Shown piece by piece: positions 46,396-55,607 of a DNA stretch of 64,000 bases. The position numbers and the translations under genes are program-made. The stretch's first letter is position 1. Each line of letters starts with the position of its first letter. The DNA is from Bryobacterales bacterium (GTDB lineage: Bacteria; Acidobacteriota; Terriglobia; Bryobacterales; UBA6623). The notes under the pieces were generated by a model, which was not told the DNA's origin, searched no databases, and worked only from the letters and a program-made list of their open reading frames with translations. The stretch spans positions 1-64,000 of the forward strand of contig JAJDTX010000150.1 of the NCBI GenBank assembly GCA_022826925.1, in the 5' to 3' direction.

Positions 46396-46674
46396 TGTGC
46401 TTCTCCTGCGCGGCGGCCCCAAGCAAGGTGTTCCGGGATCGCGCCCGGCGAGCACCCGCCACGAATCACTGTGTGCTGACAGATTCCATTATCGCCCGTA
46501 AGCAGTGCGTCGTGCCGGATCCGTACCACCAGATGTTGAGGCTCGGTTCCGTTGGCAGGGCTGGCACGACCGTCGCGCAACAGGCGGCTGACACTCAATT
46601 GGACGCACGGGGGCGACGGTTCGTGACGTTTCCGAAGCGTTCCAGTCCGCCGATGCCGCGAGGGAGGCCTAAAT

Positions 46675-49284
46675 TCACCGAGCGGCTTCCTCTGCCCTCT
46701 GGACAAGGATCGCCCGAGCTTCCTCGAATTGCGCCAGTACGTGCTCGCGCTCGCGCTCCGAACGCCACCCCGGATGGGCGCTGGCCTGCCGCGTTATGTC
46801 ATCGATCCATCGAACGAAGTACTCGGCGTCGTCGCGGGAGCGGATCTGCTGATCGCCGCAGTACACGTAGATCGGTCCGGTCTCGGCATACAAGCGGCTG
46901 TCGTCAACGGGCAGCACCGGGCCCGAGGTCGATGCCCGCAACGTGTACCACCCGCTGTCCTCGACCCGGATCCGTTTGCGCAGCATGCCCGAGAGGCCGC
47001 CGTCATCCAGCGGGATCTGCTCCACCACGTTGCCTTTGTGGATCAACTCGAGCTTCTCGGCGGGAAATGCGGAATCCATGCGCGCGACCACCTCGACGCT
47101 CCCGCCTTCGGCCGGCAGCAGGATTTCGCCGCCCGGAATGTGCCCGTCGATGGCCAGCTGGAGCAGAGGGCCGTTCGTCACAAAGGTGCGCCCCGCTCGG
47201 ACCGCCTCGACCCAGCGGCCCCATTCGAGCCTGTCGCCCAGGTAAGCGTACATGCGGGCCGCTCCGATGAGGGGTGTGCGGTGGAGGTCCGTGATCGAAT
47301 CTTCCCCTCCCGACGCCGTAACCTTGAAGCCGCAATTGAGGGCCCGGTGCCAGACGAGAGCCGTGTGTTCCGCATGCCGCGCGCTGGTCATCACCTCGAG
47401 ATACGCAAAGCTGCCAAGGGCCAAATCGACGGGAAAGCCGCGGGCCCCCGCGTAGCCCGCCGATTCGGGGTCGGCCGAGAAGGGATGCACGTAGCCGCCC
47501 ACCGCGCCCTGGTTCCGAGCCAAGCGGAAGAGATCGGTGTTGCTCGGATACAGGCTCTCGATGGCAGTGCCTTCGTAGCCGGTGGTGTAGGGAGAGAGCA
47601 GGTGCTCGGTGAGGTTGATGAAGTTGATGTGCCCGTAGAACGGCGGCCGGTACTCTTGCCCCCAGGACAGCATCTGCTCAGCCGTCGAGCGCCGTGCGTC
47701 GAATGGCCCCCGGTAGAAGTGGTGGTCGAAGATGCGGTTGTCCTTGTTGGCGATCTTCTCGCCGACCATGTCCAGATCCTCGGCCGCGGCCATGAAGAGG
47801 AGGTTCTCGGGAGTGTTGCGCAGGTTGCCGCCGTAGTTCATGTGCACGTGGTCGCTGCCGCTGTACCATCCCAGCTCGCCGAAGTCCGTGAATTGCTCGA
47901 GATCGATCGTCACCGAGGCCACGGCTCCCGGTTCGATCTGAGCGGTCCGCTGCACCGGATAGCGCTCGAAACCCTTCATCGCCAGCAGCGACACCTCGCC
48001 CACCGGCAGCTTCAGCGCGAACTCCCCGGTGGTGTGAAAGGCATCCATGTGCAGGGCGCGTGCCGCGACCCTGTGAAAGGCGTCGGCGGGCGCATACGCC
48101 TTGCCGTCGGACGCGCGCAATTGGATTCTGGCCTCCGTCGACTGGCCGGACCCCGCATCCCTGACCCGGACGCGAAGCGTGCCCATCGGTCGGCGGTACA
48201 CCCGCCTGCGGATCTCGACCGGCCGGTCCTCGCCGCCGAAGGTCTGCAGCAACCGCAGCTCTGAGAGTCCTCCGCGATTCGAGACGTAGGCGATCCGCTG
48301 GCCATCCGGCGACCAGCGAGGATCAAACCGATCCCATTCACCGAACGTCAGCTGGTAGGGCTCGCCGCCCTTGACCGGGAGCACAAAGAGATTGCTGTAT
48401 TGGCTGCCGCGGTGGGAGCTGTAGAGGATGCGTGCGCCGTCCGGCGACCACTGGGGGCGGGTGCGGTAAAGGGTTTCTTCGCGCAGTATGCGGGTTGCGC
48501 CGGACATCGCATCTGGTTGTATCGGTGCGCGCCACAACGCCCCCGAGCCGAGCGGGATGCCTCGATTGGACACTAGGATCATCGCGCTGCCATCCGGGGA
48601 AATCGTCGGCTGGATGTGCAGGTCATGAGACCCGAAGTACAGCCGCTCATTGGCGTAGTCGTGGTTCTCGGTCAGCCTGAGCGGCTGGCCCGGAACGCCG
48701 TTCTCAATCGGCATGGAGTAGACGTGGTACCAGCCGTCCGGCGCGGTCGACACGTACAGCAAGGCCGAGCCATCCGGGGACCACACTGGGTCGAGATTGA
48801 GGTCGTCGCCTTGCGTGAGCCACGAACTCTCCCCCGTGAGCGTGTCTAGCAAGCGCAAGTTCACGCTTCGGTAGCCTTCGTCTGCCGTGTACGCGATCCA
48901 GCGCCCGTCAGGGGACCACGCAGGAGTCGAGTCGTAAGTCGAGTTGGCCGTGAGCTCGTGGGCGTCGCCGCCCTCGACGCGGACCTTCCAGATCGATCCC
49001 GACATCGAGAACGCGATCCACTCGCCGTCTGGCGAAAAGCACGGCCGCCAAGGCGTGCTCGCAACAGGCGGCAGATAGTAGTTGTGCATGTAGTTGCCGC
49101 CCGTGAGGGCCGCCGGGTACGCCCTCCGCGGTGTTGGCGGTTCGGCCCCGAGCCCTGCCTCTCGCGCCGTGTCCGGGCGTGGCGGAGCCTGGCCGAAGCC
49201 AAGCGTGGCCATGCCGCCCTCGATCGCGAGGAGAGCCGCGAGGGTCAGCAGCGGCAAGAATGTTTGACGCGGCGTTGCGAGCAT
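46675..49284 (-). CDS. TolB-like propeller fused to CehA/McbA (PHP-type) metallohydrolase
   Basis: 869 residues from ATG 49284 (ribosome site AGGGG). N-terminal signal, then a WD40/TolB-type propeller (about 70-350: PCFSPDGEWIAFSMSG, TPAWSPDGRWIAYTADEG, DPRWSPDGQRIAYVSNRGG), a beta region, and a CehA/McbA metallohydrolase domain (about 450-750) with metal-site clusters YSGSDHVHMNYGG, NRIFDHHFYRG, HINFINLTEH, GGYVHPFSAD and ASGGEDSIT. CehA enzymes hydrolyse carbaryl-type esters. Propeller-plus-hydrolase proteins are usually exported and may act on bulky substrates. Divergent from the second TonB barrel. Confidence 0.8.
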   Translation of the reverse strand: MLATPRQTFLPLLTLAALLAIEGGMATLGFGQAPPRPDTAREAGLGAEPPTPRRAYPAALTGGNYMHNYYLPPVASTPWRPCFSPDGEWIAFSMSGSIWKVRVEGGDAHELTANSTYDSTPAWSPDGRWIAYTADEGYRSVNLRLLDTLTGESSWLTQGDDLNLDPVWSPDGSALLYVSTAPDGWYHVYSMPIENGVPGQPLRLTENHDYANERLYFGSHDLHIQPTISPDGSAMILVSNRGIPLGSGALWRAPIQPDAMSGATRILREETLYRTRPQWSPDGARILYSSHRGSQYSNLFVLPVKGGEPYQLTFGEWDRFDPRWSPDGQRIAYVSNRGGLSELRLLQTFGGEDRPVEIRRRVYRRPMGTLRVRVRDAGSGQSTEARIQLRASDGKAYAPADAFHRVAARALHMDAFHTTGEFALKLPVGEVSLLAMKGFERYPVQRTAQIEPGAVASVTIDLEQFTDFGELGWYSGSDHVHMNYGGNLRNTPENLLFMAAAEDLDMVGEKIANKDNRIFDHHFYRGPFDARRSTAEQMLSWGQEYRPPFYGHINFINLTEHLLSPYTTGYEGTAIESLYPSNTDLFRLARNQGAVGGYVHPFSADPESAGYAGARGFPVDLALGSFAYLEVMTSARHAEHTALVWHRALNCGFKVTASGGEDSITDLHRTPLIGAARMYAYLGDRLEWGRWVEAVRAGRTFVTNGPLLQLAIDGHIPGGEILLPAEGGSVEVVARMDSAFPAEKLELIHKGNVVEQIPLDDGGLSGMLRKRIRVEDSGWYTLRASTSGPVLPVDDSRLYAETGPIYVYCGDQQIRSRDDAEYFVRWIDDITRQASAHPGWRSEREREHVLAQFEEARAILVQRAEEAAR

Positions 49285-49485
49285 TTCGCCCCTTTTAGTT
49301 TCTCGCATTTGCCGGGCTGGCAGAAGCCAAAGTTGGCGGACGCCGCGACGACGCATCCCCCGAGAGACCGGTGCGTGGGCCCGCAGCCCGGATACCTTCG
49401 CGATGTCGGATACGTCATTGAAGAGTAGACATCAAAGGCGCTCCCGGCGAGTTCGACTGCGGGCGCGAGGAGCTATCCCGATTCC

Positions 49486-52206
49486 ATGGCCCGCACTGGA
49501 TTGAAGCGCTGCTTACGTTCGGCACTCGCTGTTGCATGTATTACTGCCTGGCCGATCGCGAAGACCGCAGGCCAAGACCCAGCGAATTCGGCCGAGGAGG
49601 CGCCGAATCCGGCTGCCGAGCCAGAGCAAGACAGCACGGAGCAGACCCCAGATGAAGCCACCGATTCCGAGGACAGCGGGGCCGCTGCCGAGCGCACCAA
49701 CTTGAACTTGCTCGGCCAGGAGGACACAAGCTCCGGCGAAGCGCGCCGCAACGAGAACGTTCAGTTCAACTTGGTCGATACGAACACCCTGCAGGAGCTC
49801 AACATCCGCTTGGGCGCGACCGCCACGATCGTCACGGACTTCCAGCCAGGCCGCGATTACTACGGTGCCGAATACGGCCGGCGGCCGCGCCCGGGCCTGC
49901 ACCTGCCGCCTGCGCGCGGGCAGGCAGTCCACGGCAATGTCTTTTGGACCCACGGCAACAGCGCGTTCTCGGCCCGCTCGTTCTTTCAAGTCGGGGATGT
50001 CCAGCCTGCGAACGAGAACCGCTACGGATTCCGCGTCGGACTGCCGGCATGGAAGGGGGCTCGCCTGACGATCAACGGCTCCCAGCAAAAGATCCGGGGG
50101 CAGGTCAACGGCAACGTCCTTGTGCCGCTGCCTGAGGAACGCACGCCCCTGCTAATCGACCCCTCCAGCGGCGAACGCACCAGCGATGCCACTCGCGAGA
50201 TCGTCCAACAGCTGCTTGGGGCCTACCCAACTGAACTGCCGAACCGGACCGACATCGCACCCCGGGCGCTCAACACGAACGCGCCCCAGCGAGTCGACAC
50301 CGACTCGGCCAACCTGCGCCTTGACCAAGGCTTGGCCGACCACGGAAAGCTCGGCTTCAGCTATGTCTTCACATCACAAAGCGTGGATGCGTTCCAGTTC
50401 GTGCGCGGGGCAAACCCAGACACCGAGATCAAGAACCATCGTCCCCGCGTGACTTGGACGAAGGATTGGTCAGCACGGACCGTGACAGACTTTTCGATCG
50501 GATTCGATCGAATCGGCTCGCTGCTGATCCCCGAACCGAACAACTTCGGGCCGACGGTGGGTGTCGGCAGGGCGATCGACGGGCAGGGTCCATCGCCGCT
50601 AATCCCGGTGGACCGGGCGCTGAACACGTTCCGGGGCGCCGGGCAGGTCGCGCGGGAGACCGGCAGGCACAGCCTCAAGGCCGGGTTCCACCTCGGCCGC
50701 ATCCAGCTCAACGGCGTGGAGCAGCAGGCCATTCGGGGCAACACCCAGTTCTCGGACAACTTCGGCAACGACGCGATCACCAACTTCCGACTGGGCAAGC
50801 CCACCCGCTTGCTCAAGACCGTTGGCAGCTTCCATCGCGGTTTCCGCCAGTGGGTCAGCCAGTTGTACGTAGCGGACACATGGAAGCCCCTGCCCGACCT
50901 GACCCTAAGCCTTGGCCTGCGCTACGAACTCGTTACCACGCCTCAGGAGGTGAACGAGTTCGAGACCCTGCCCTACGGCTGCGACTGCAACAACTTCGCG
51001 CCGCGTTTCGGCTTCGCATATCGACTTGGCGACCGCATGGGCACCTTGCGCGGCGCTTACGGCCTCTCCTACGGCGAAATCTACCCGGTCACCTACAGCC
51101 AGTACCGCATCAATGCCCCCAATGTCGTGCGCCTCGTGGTGCTGCGGCCGGAGCTGGTGGACATCATCAGCGGAGCGGCCTTTGCCAACGTGACGCCGGG
51201 GTCCCGGTCGACGCTGTTCGACATCTCGGACAACCTGGTCGAACCCTACAGCCACCAGTACAGCCTGAGCTGGGAGTTCGGGCTTTCGCGGACCATGAAC
51301 CTGCAGCTGGGCTATGTCGGCAGCCGGACTCACAAGGTGTTCCAAGCCTGGTTTCTCAATCGCGGGGAACGCCCGCCGGAAGTGCCGGTCACGGTGCGCA
51401 CCACCAACGTCCGGCGGCCAGACTCCCGCTACAACGACGTGTTGCGACTGCACAACGCCTCGCGGGCATATTTCGACGCGGCCCGGGCGGCCTTCGTGAT
51501 GCGGAACCTGAAGGGATTCACGATCGACGCCGCGTACTGGTTCAGCAAGTCGATCGACCTGGGCAGCGACTATACCAACACGATGAACGGCGGCGACGCC
51601 CGCAGGGCGGTCAGCCAGACCGCGAACAACATCCATTCAGACGTCAAGTCGCTGAGTTTCTTCGACCAGCCGCACGCTCTTCTACTGCGCGCGGTCTACA
51701 AGTCGCCGGCCGGCCGGAGCTGGGCCGGCCGCATCTTCGGCAACTGGGAGGTTTCGACCGTGACGCTGCTCAAGACGGGCACGCCTTTCACGGTACAAAC
51801 CGGATCGGACGGCCCGGGCTTCGGAAACGTCGATGGCGCGATGGGCGACCGCCCGCACCTGCTCGACCAGTCGCTGCTGGGCCAGATCGTCGGCGATCCC
51901 GACACTTCTCGGCAGATCCTCTCCCTAGACAAGTTTGCATACCAATCCGTCGGGGACTTGGCCGGCGATCTGGGACTGCGCACTTTCCGCAAGGGCAAGA
52001 TCGCTAACGTCAACGCCAGCCTCTCGCGCAGCTGGACCGTCAGCGGGGAGAATCGCCTCACGTTGAGGGCCGAGTCGGTAAACTTCTTCAACACCCCTCA
52101 ATTCGCCGACCCCACCACAAGCATGACCTCGCCCAGCTTCGGGCGCATCACCAACACGCTCAACGACGGGCGCACCTTCCGTTTTACGCTGCAGATCGAT
52201 TTCTGA
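49486..52206 (+). CDS. TonB-dependent receptor-like outer membrane barrel (Oar-type) 2
   Basis: 906 residues, paralogue of the barrel at 42089: the block RNENVQFNLVDTNTLQELNI is nearly identical, both have an acidic N-terminal linker (here EQDSTEQTPDEATDSEDSG) and both end NTLNDGRTFRF. Signal peptide LRSALAVACITAWPIAKTAG. No CarboxypepD_reg domain. Expected to take up a large substrate with TonB/ExbBD energy. ATG 49486 starts 201 nt from the divergent TolB/CehA gene, so the two may share control. Confidence 0.82.
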   Translation: MARTGLKRCLRSALAVACITAWPIAKTAGQDPANSAEEAPNPAAEPEQDSTEQTPDEATDSEDSGAAAERTNLNLLGQEDTSSGEARRNENVQFNLVDTNTLQELNIRLGATATIVTDFQPGRDYYGAEYGRRPRPGLHLPPARGQAVHGNVFWTHGNSAFSARSFFQVGDVQPANENRYGFRVGLPAWKGARLTINGSQQKIRGQVNGNVLVPLPEERTPLLIDPSSGERTSDATREIVQQLLGAYPTELPNRTDIAPRALNTNAPQRVDTDSANLRLDQGLADHGKLGFSYVFTSQSVDAFQFVRGANPDTEIKNHRPRVTWTKDWSARTVTDFSIGFDRIGSLLIPEPNNFGPTVGVGRAIDGQGPSPLIPVDRALNTFRGAGQVARETGRHSLKAGFHLGRIQLNGVEQQAIRGNTQFSDNFGNDAITNFRLGKPTRLLKTVGSFHRGFRQWVSQLYVADTWKPLPDLTLSLGLRYELVTTPQEVNEFETLPYGCDCNNFAPRFGFAYRLGDRMGTLRGAYGLSYGEIYPVTYSQYRINAPNVVRLVVLRPELVDIISGAAFANVTPGSRSTLFDISDNLVEPYSHQYSLSWEFGLSRTMNLQLGYVGSRTHKVFQAWFLNRGERPPEVPVTVRTTNVRRPDSRYNDVLRLHNASRAYFDAARAAFVMRNLKGFTIDAAYWFSKSIDLGSDYTNTMNGGDARRAVSQTANNIHSDVKSLSFFDQPHALLLRAVYKSPAGRSWAGRIFGNWEVSTVTLLKTGTPFTVQTGSDGPGFGNVDGAMGDRPHLLDQSLLGQIVGDPDTSRQILSLDKFAYQSVGDLAGDLGLRTFRKGKIANVNASLSRSWTVSGENRLTLRAESVNFFNTPQFADPTTSMTSPSFGRITNTLNDGRTFRFTLQIDF

Positions 52207-52355
52207 TAACCGCCCGGGACCGGTCGGAATTCAGCGCGCCGGGGAATCGGCGCTCGGTCGTGCCCCGGCGGTTGGCGCCCCCTTGCAGCGGTGCGCTGGC
52301 GCGGGCCTTGTGCCCAGCAGGTGCCGGCTCGGCATGCGCTAGACTCACTCCAACC

Positions 52356-54125
52356 ATGCGTCTCCGCTTCTTGCTGCTCCTTGTCGCCGGCGTCTCTTGC
52401 CTGCAGGCTCGCGTCGAGGAAAACGTCGTATACGCCATGCGCGGCGGGCTGGCGATGCTGCTCGACGTTCACTACCCCGAACGCTCCAACGGGTTCGGAA
52501 TCGTCTTCATCCCCGGCAGCGGCTGGCACGCGCCGCTGACGTACGATGCGGCACCGCTGAAGGCCTCGGGCTTCGCGAAGCTCTACGTTCCGCCCCTGAC
52601 CAAGGCCGGCTTCACCGTCTTTGTGATCAATCACCGCGCTGCCCCGCGCTACTCCTACCCGGCGCCGGTCGAGGACGCCCAGAGAGCCGCGCGCTTCGTG
52701 CGCCACAACGCGGACCGGTTCGGCATCGACCCCGATCACATCGGCGGCGTGGGCGGTTCCTCCGGAGGACACCTCATCAGCATGCTCGGCGTGCTGGACG
52801 GGGGCGGCGATCCAGCCAGCCCTGATCCGGTCGAGCGCGCGAGCGCCAAGCTGCAAGCCGTCTTCGCCAGAGCGGCCCCGTTCGACCTGACACGCGTTCA
52901 GGGACGGTTTTCGAGCGGATCGGTCTCGTCGCTCCTAGGGATGCGCCTAGGGGCGCGCGACGCGCCGTCTTCCACCGAGCACCGCACCTATTGGGCGGCC
53001 TCGCCAGCAGCCCACGTGTCGCCTGACGACCCGCCGTTCTTGCTGATGCATGGAACTGCCGATGACCGGGTGCCGCACAGCCAGTCCAAGAGGTTCCTTG
53101 GGCTCTTGGAGACAGTCGGAATCGAAGCTGAGCTGGTCATAATCGAAGGCGGCGGGCACGGAGCGAGCTTTCCCGGCGCGACCGACCCTCCGGACTATCT
53201 GGGGGCGATGGTGAGCTTCTTCGAGAGGAAGCTGTCAAGCGAAGCGAAAGCGGACGCCTCTCCGCCAGAGCCTTTGCAGCGAGACGCCCGCGTCGAACGC
53301 GACGTCCCGTTCGGCATGGTCTCCGGCGGCGCGTTGCTGATGGACGTATATCGTCCCGACCGGCCGAACGGAATTGGGATCGTTCACATCACCGGGAGCG
53401 GCTGGCACTCCCCGCTCGCCGCCAACGCGCCGCAACAGAAGGCCAGCCGCCAAGTGGAGGTCTTCGGTGCGCCACTGGTAAAGGCCGGCTACACGGTGTT
53501 CGCGGTAAACCACCGCACGGCGCCTCAGAACAAGTATCCCGCCCAACTCGAGGATGTCGAGCGAGCCGTGCGGTTCATACGCGCTCACGCCGCGCGCTGG
53601 GGCATCGACCCGGCCCGCATGGGCGGCGTTGGCGGTTCGTCCGGCGGCCATCTCACGCTGATGCTCGGAGTGTTCTCAGCGACGGGCGACCCGGACGATC
53701 CCGACCCGGTCAACCGCGAGAGCGCACGGCTACAGGCCATCGTGCCGTGGGCACCCCCGACGGACCTAGTAATGCACAACGGCGAGTACGGCCAGGGCAC
53801 CTTCGGTTCGCTCTTCGGGTTGCGCCTCATGGCGCGCGACCCGCAGAGTTCGCGCCAGTTCAAGGCATATCGGGATGCATCGCCGATCCACCACGTCTCG
53901 CCCGACGACCCGCCCACGCTGCTTATCCACGGCGATGCGGACACAGTGGTCCCGCTCCAGCATGCCGAAATGATCGCCGCTCGCATGCGCGCCGCCGACA
54001 TCGCGGTGGAGATGCTGGTCATCCCGGGCGGAGGACACGGAGCATTGTTTCCCGGCAAGAGCGCGGACGCGCCGGACTACCCGCAAGCCACGGTGGACTG
54101 GTTCGACCGCCACCTGCGCGATTGA
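52356..54125 (+). CDS. Exported protein of two tandem alpha/beta-hydrolase (esterase) domains
   Basis: 589 residues. A signal peptide (LRFLLLLVAGVSCLQA) precedes two copies of one esterase domain: residues about 20-305 and 315-589. Each has the HG-type oxyanion region (GSGWHAPLTYDA and GSGWHSPLAANA), the nucleophile elbow GGVGGSSGGHL and an Asp/His end (MHGTADDRVPHS, IHGDADTVVPLQ; then GGGHGASFPG, GGGHGALFPG). Copies differ enough to be an old duplication. TAGACT lies 10 nt before ATG 52356. Related to BD-FAE-type feruloyl/carbohydrate esterases, so hemicellulose or lipid-ester cleavage is possible. Confidence 0.86.
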   Translation: MRLRFLLLLVAGVSCLQARVEENVVYAMRGGLAMLLDVHYPERSNGFGIVFIPGSGWHAPLTYDAAPLKASGFAKLYVPPLTKAGFTVFVINHRAAPRYSYPAPVEDAQRAARFVRHNADRFGIDPDHIGGVGGSSGGHLISMLGVLDGGGDPASPDPVERASAKLQAVFARAAPFDLTRVQGRFSSGSVSSLLGMRLGARDAPSSTEHRTYWAASPAAHVSPDDPPFLLMHGTADDRVPHSQSKRFLGLLETVGIEAELVIIEGGGHGASFPGATDPPDYLGAMVSFFERKLSSEAKADASPPEPLQRDARVERDVPFGMVSGGALLMDVYRPDRPNGIGIVHITGSGWHSPLAANAPQQKASRQVEVFGAPLVKAGYTVFAVNHRTAPQNKYPAQLEDVERAVRFIRAHAARWGIDPARMGGVGGSSGGHLTLMLGVFSATGDPDDPDPVNRESARLQAIVPWAPPTDLVMHNGEYGQGTFGSLFGLRLMARDPQSSRQFKAYRDASPIHHVSPDDPPTLLIHGDADTVVPLQHAEMIAARMRAADIAVEMLVIPGGGHGALFPGKSADAPDYPQATVDWFDRHLRD

Positions 54126-54153
54126 GCCCGCCTCGGCCTGGCTCGGAAGCGGC

Positions 54154-55437
54154 TCAATCCACGAGCGCTTGGTAGGTCAGGGTCTGGAAGTCCTGCCGTA
54201 TGTTGAGGTGCGTGTACGGACGGACCTGCGTCATCAGGATTCCGATCACCTCGTCCTCAGGATCGACCCAGAACACCGTGCAGTAAGCGCCGCCCCAGCC
54301 GTAGGTGCCCTCGGCGCTCGGCACCGCGCTGCGGCCCAGATCCATGGTCACCGAATAGCCCAGGCCGAAGCCGAAGCCCTCGCCGCGCAGCCAGATCGCG
54401 CGGTCCCCCGTGTGGTTCACAGTCATCAACCGCACCGTGCGCGGGCCCAGGATGCGCACGCCGTCGAGTTCCCCGCCGTTGAGCATCATCTGGTGGAAGC
54501 GGAAGTAGTCGCTGGTGGTCGAAACGAGTCCGCCGGCACCGCTGAAGTAGACGTGCGGCTTCTTCACCCAGCGACTCTGCTCGTTGGGCGCTTCCTGAAG
54601 CACGATCTTCCCGGCGTCGTCTGGCTCGTATAGCGCGGCGAAGCGCGGAAGCTTCTTGCCCGGCATGTAGAAATGCGTGTCCTGCATGCCAAGGGGGCCA
54701 AAGATCTTCTTGCTGAGATACTCGTCCAAGGTCCTCCCCGAGAGCACTTCGACCAGTCTTCCGACGACATCGGTGGCGGGTCCGTACTCCCAGCGCTCTC
54801 CGGGCTCGAAGTTCAACGGCAGCTTGGCCAAAGCTGCGACGTAATCGCCCACCGTGCCATCGGGCTTGCGGCTCTGGCGGAGTTCGTTGTAGAGGCCGCG
54901 CGTGACGCCGCGGTAAGGATTGGCGAGGCCGGCGGTGTGCGTGAGCAGGTGCTGGATCGTGATCGGGTTCTCGGCTCTAGCCGTCTTGTAGGGACCGCGC
55001 GCGGAATCGCCAGGCTCCACCGGCACGGCTACCTCCATGTCGGCGAACTCTGGCAGATATTTCGCAACCGGATCGCGGAGCAGGAAACGCCCTTCCTCCC
55101 AAAGCATCATTAGGGCCACGGAGGCGATCGGCTTGGTCATCGAAGCGATCCGAAAGATGACGTCGTTGGACATCGGAGCACTGGCTTCAACGTCCCGATG
55201 GCCGAAGCTCTTGTGATAGACGATCTGGCCGCGCCGGGCGATCAGTGCCACGATTCCAGGTACTTCGCTGCGGTCTACGTACCCTTGCAGGCTCTTGTCG
55301 ATGCGGACCAGTCGGTCGGGGGCGAATCCAGCTGTCGCGGGATCGGAAATCGTGGCGGAAGCGCCTGAGAGTCCAGGAACCAGCAGGGCGGCGGCAACCA
55401 GCCCGACAGCGAACGCATGCCTCGAGTGATGTCTCAT
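54154..55437 (-). CDS. Exported class C beta-lactamase-like serine hydrolase
   Basis: 427 residues with a signal peptide (FAVGLVAAALLVPGLSGA) and AAGGAG ribosome site before ATG 55437. The SxxK motif is SMTK in IFRIASMTKPIASVALM; the second motif is YGP in RWEYGPATDVVGRL (usual YxN); the third region is near GTYGWGGAYCTVFWVD. Broad family: esterases, DD-peptidases, beta-lactamases. The YxN change suggests esterase-type activity. Converges with the double esterase gene. Confidence 0.85.
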   Translation of the reverse strand: MRHHSRHAFAVGLVAAALLVPGLSGASATISDPATAGFAPDRLVRIDKSLQGYVDRSEVPGIVALIARRGQIVYHKSFGHRDVEASAPMSNDVIFRIASMTKPIASVALMMLWEEGRFLLRDPVAKYLPEFADMEVAVPVEPGDSARGPYKTARAENPITIQHLLTHTAGLANPYRGVTRGLYNELRQSRKPDGTVGDYVAALAKLPLNFEPGERWEYGPATDVVGRLVEVLSGRTLDEYLSKKIFGPLGMQDTHFYMPGKKLPRFAALYEPDDAGKIVLQEAPNEQSRWVKKPHVYFSGAGGLVSTTSDYFRFHQMMLNGGELDGVRILGPRTVRLMTVNHTGDRAIWLRGEGFGFGLGYSVTMDLGRSAVPSAEGTYGWGGAYCTVFWVDPEDEVIGILMTQVRPYTHLNIRQDFQTLTYQALVD

Positions 55438-55607
55438 AGATGACTCCTTAGTGCCGATCCCTCCTGACACGAGAGGCGACCGATAGGAACGTACCTTATA
55501 GGTTGTACCAAGACGGCTCTCAAGCTGTCGCCAGCATTCTCGGACTGCTACCATGCGACCGCGCTTGGTCGCGTCGCGCTTCGGCACGCGTTTGAGCCCA
55601 CAGATCC

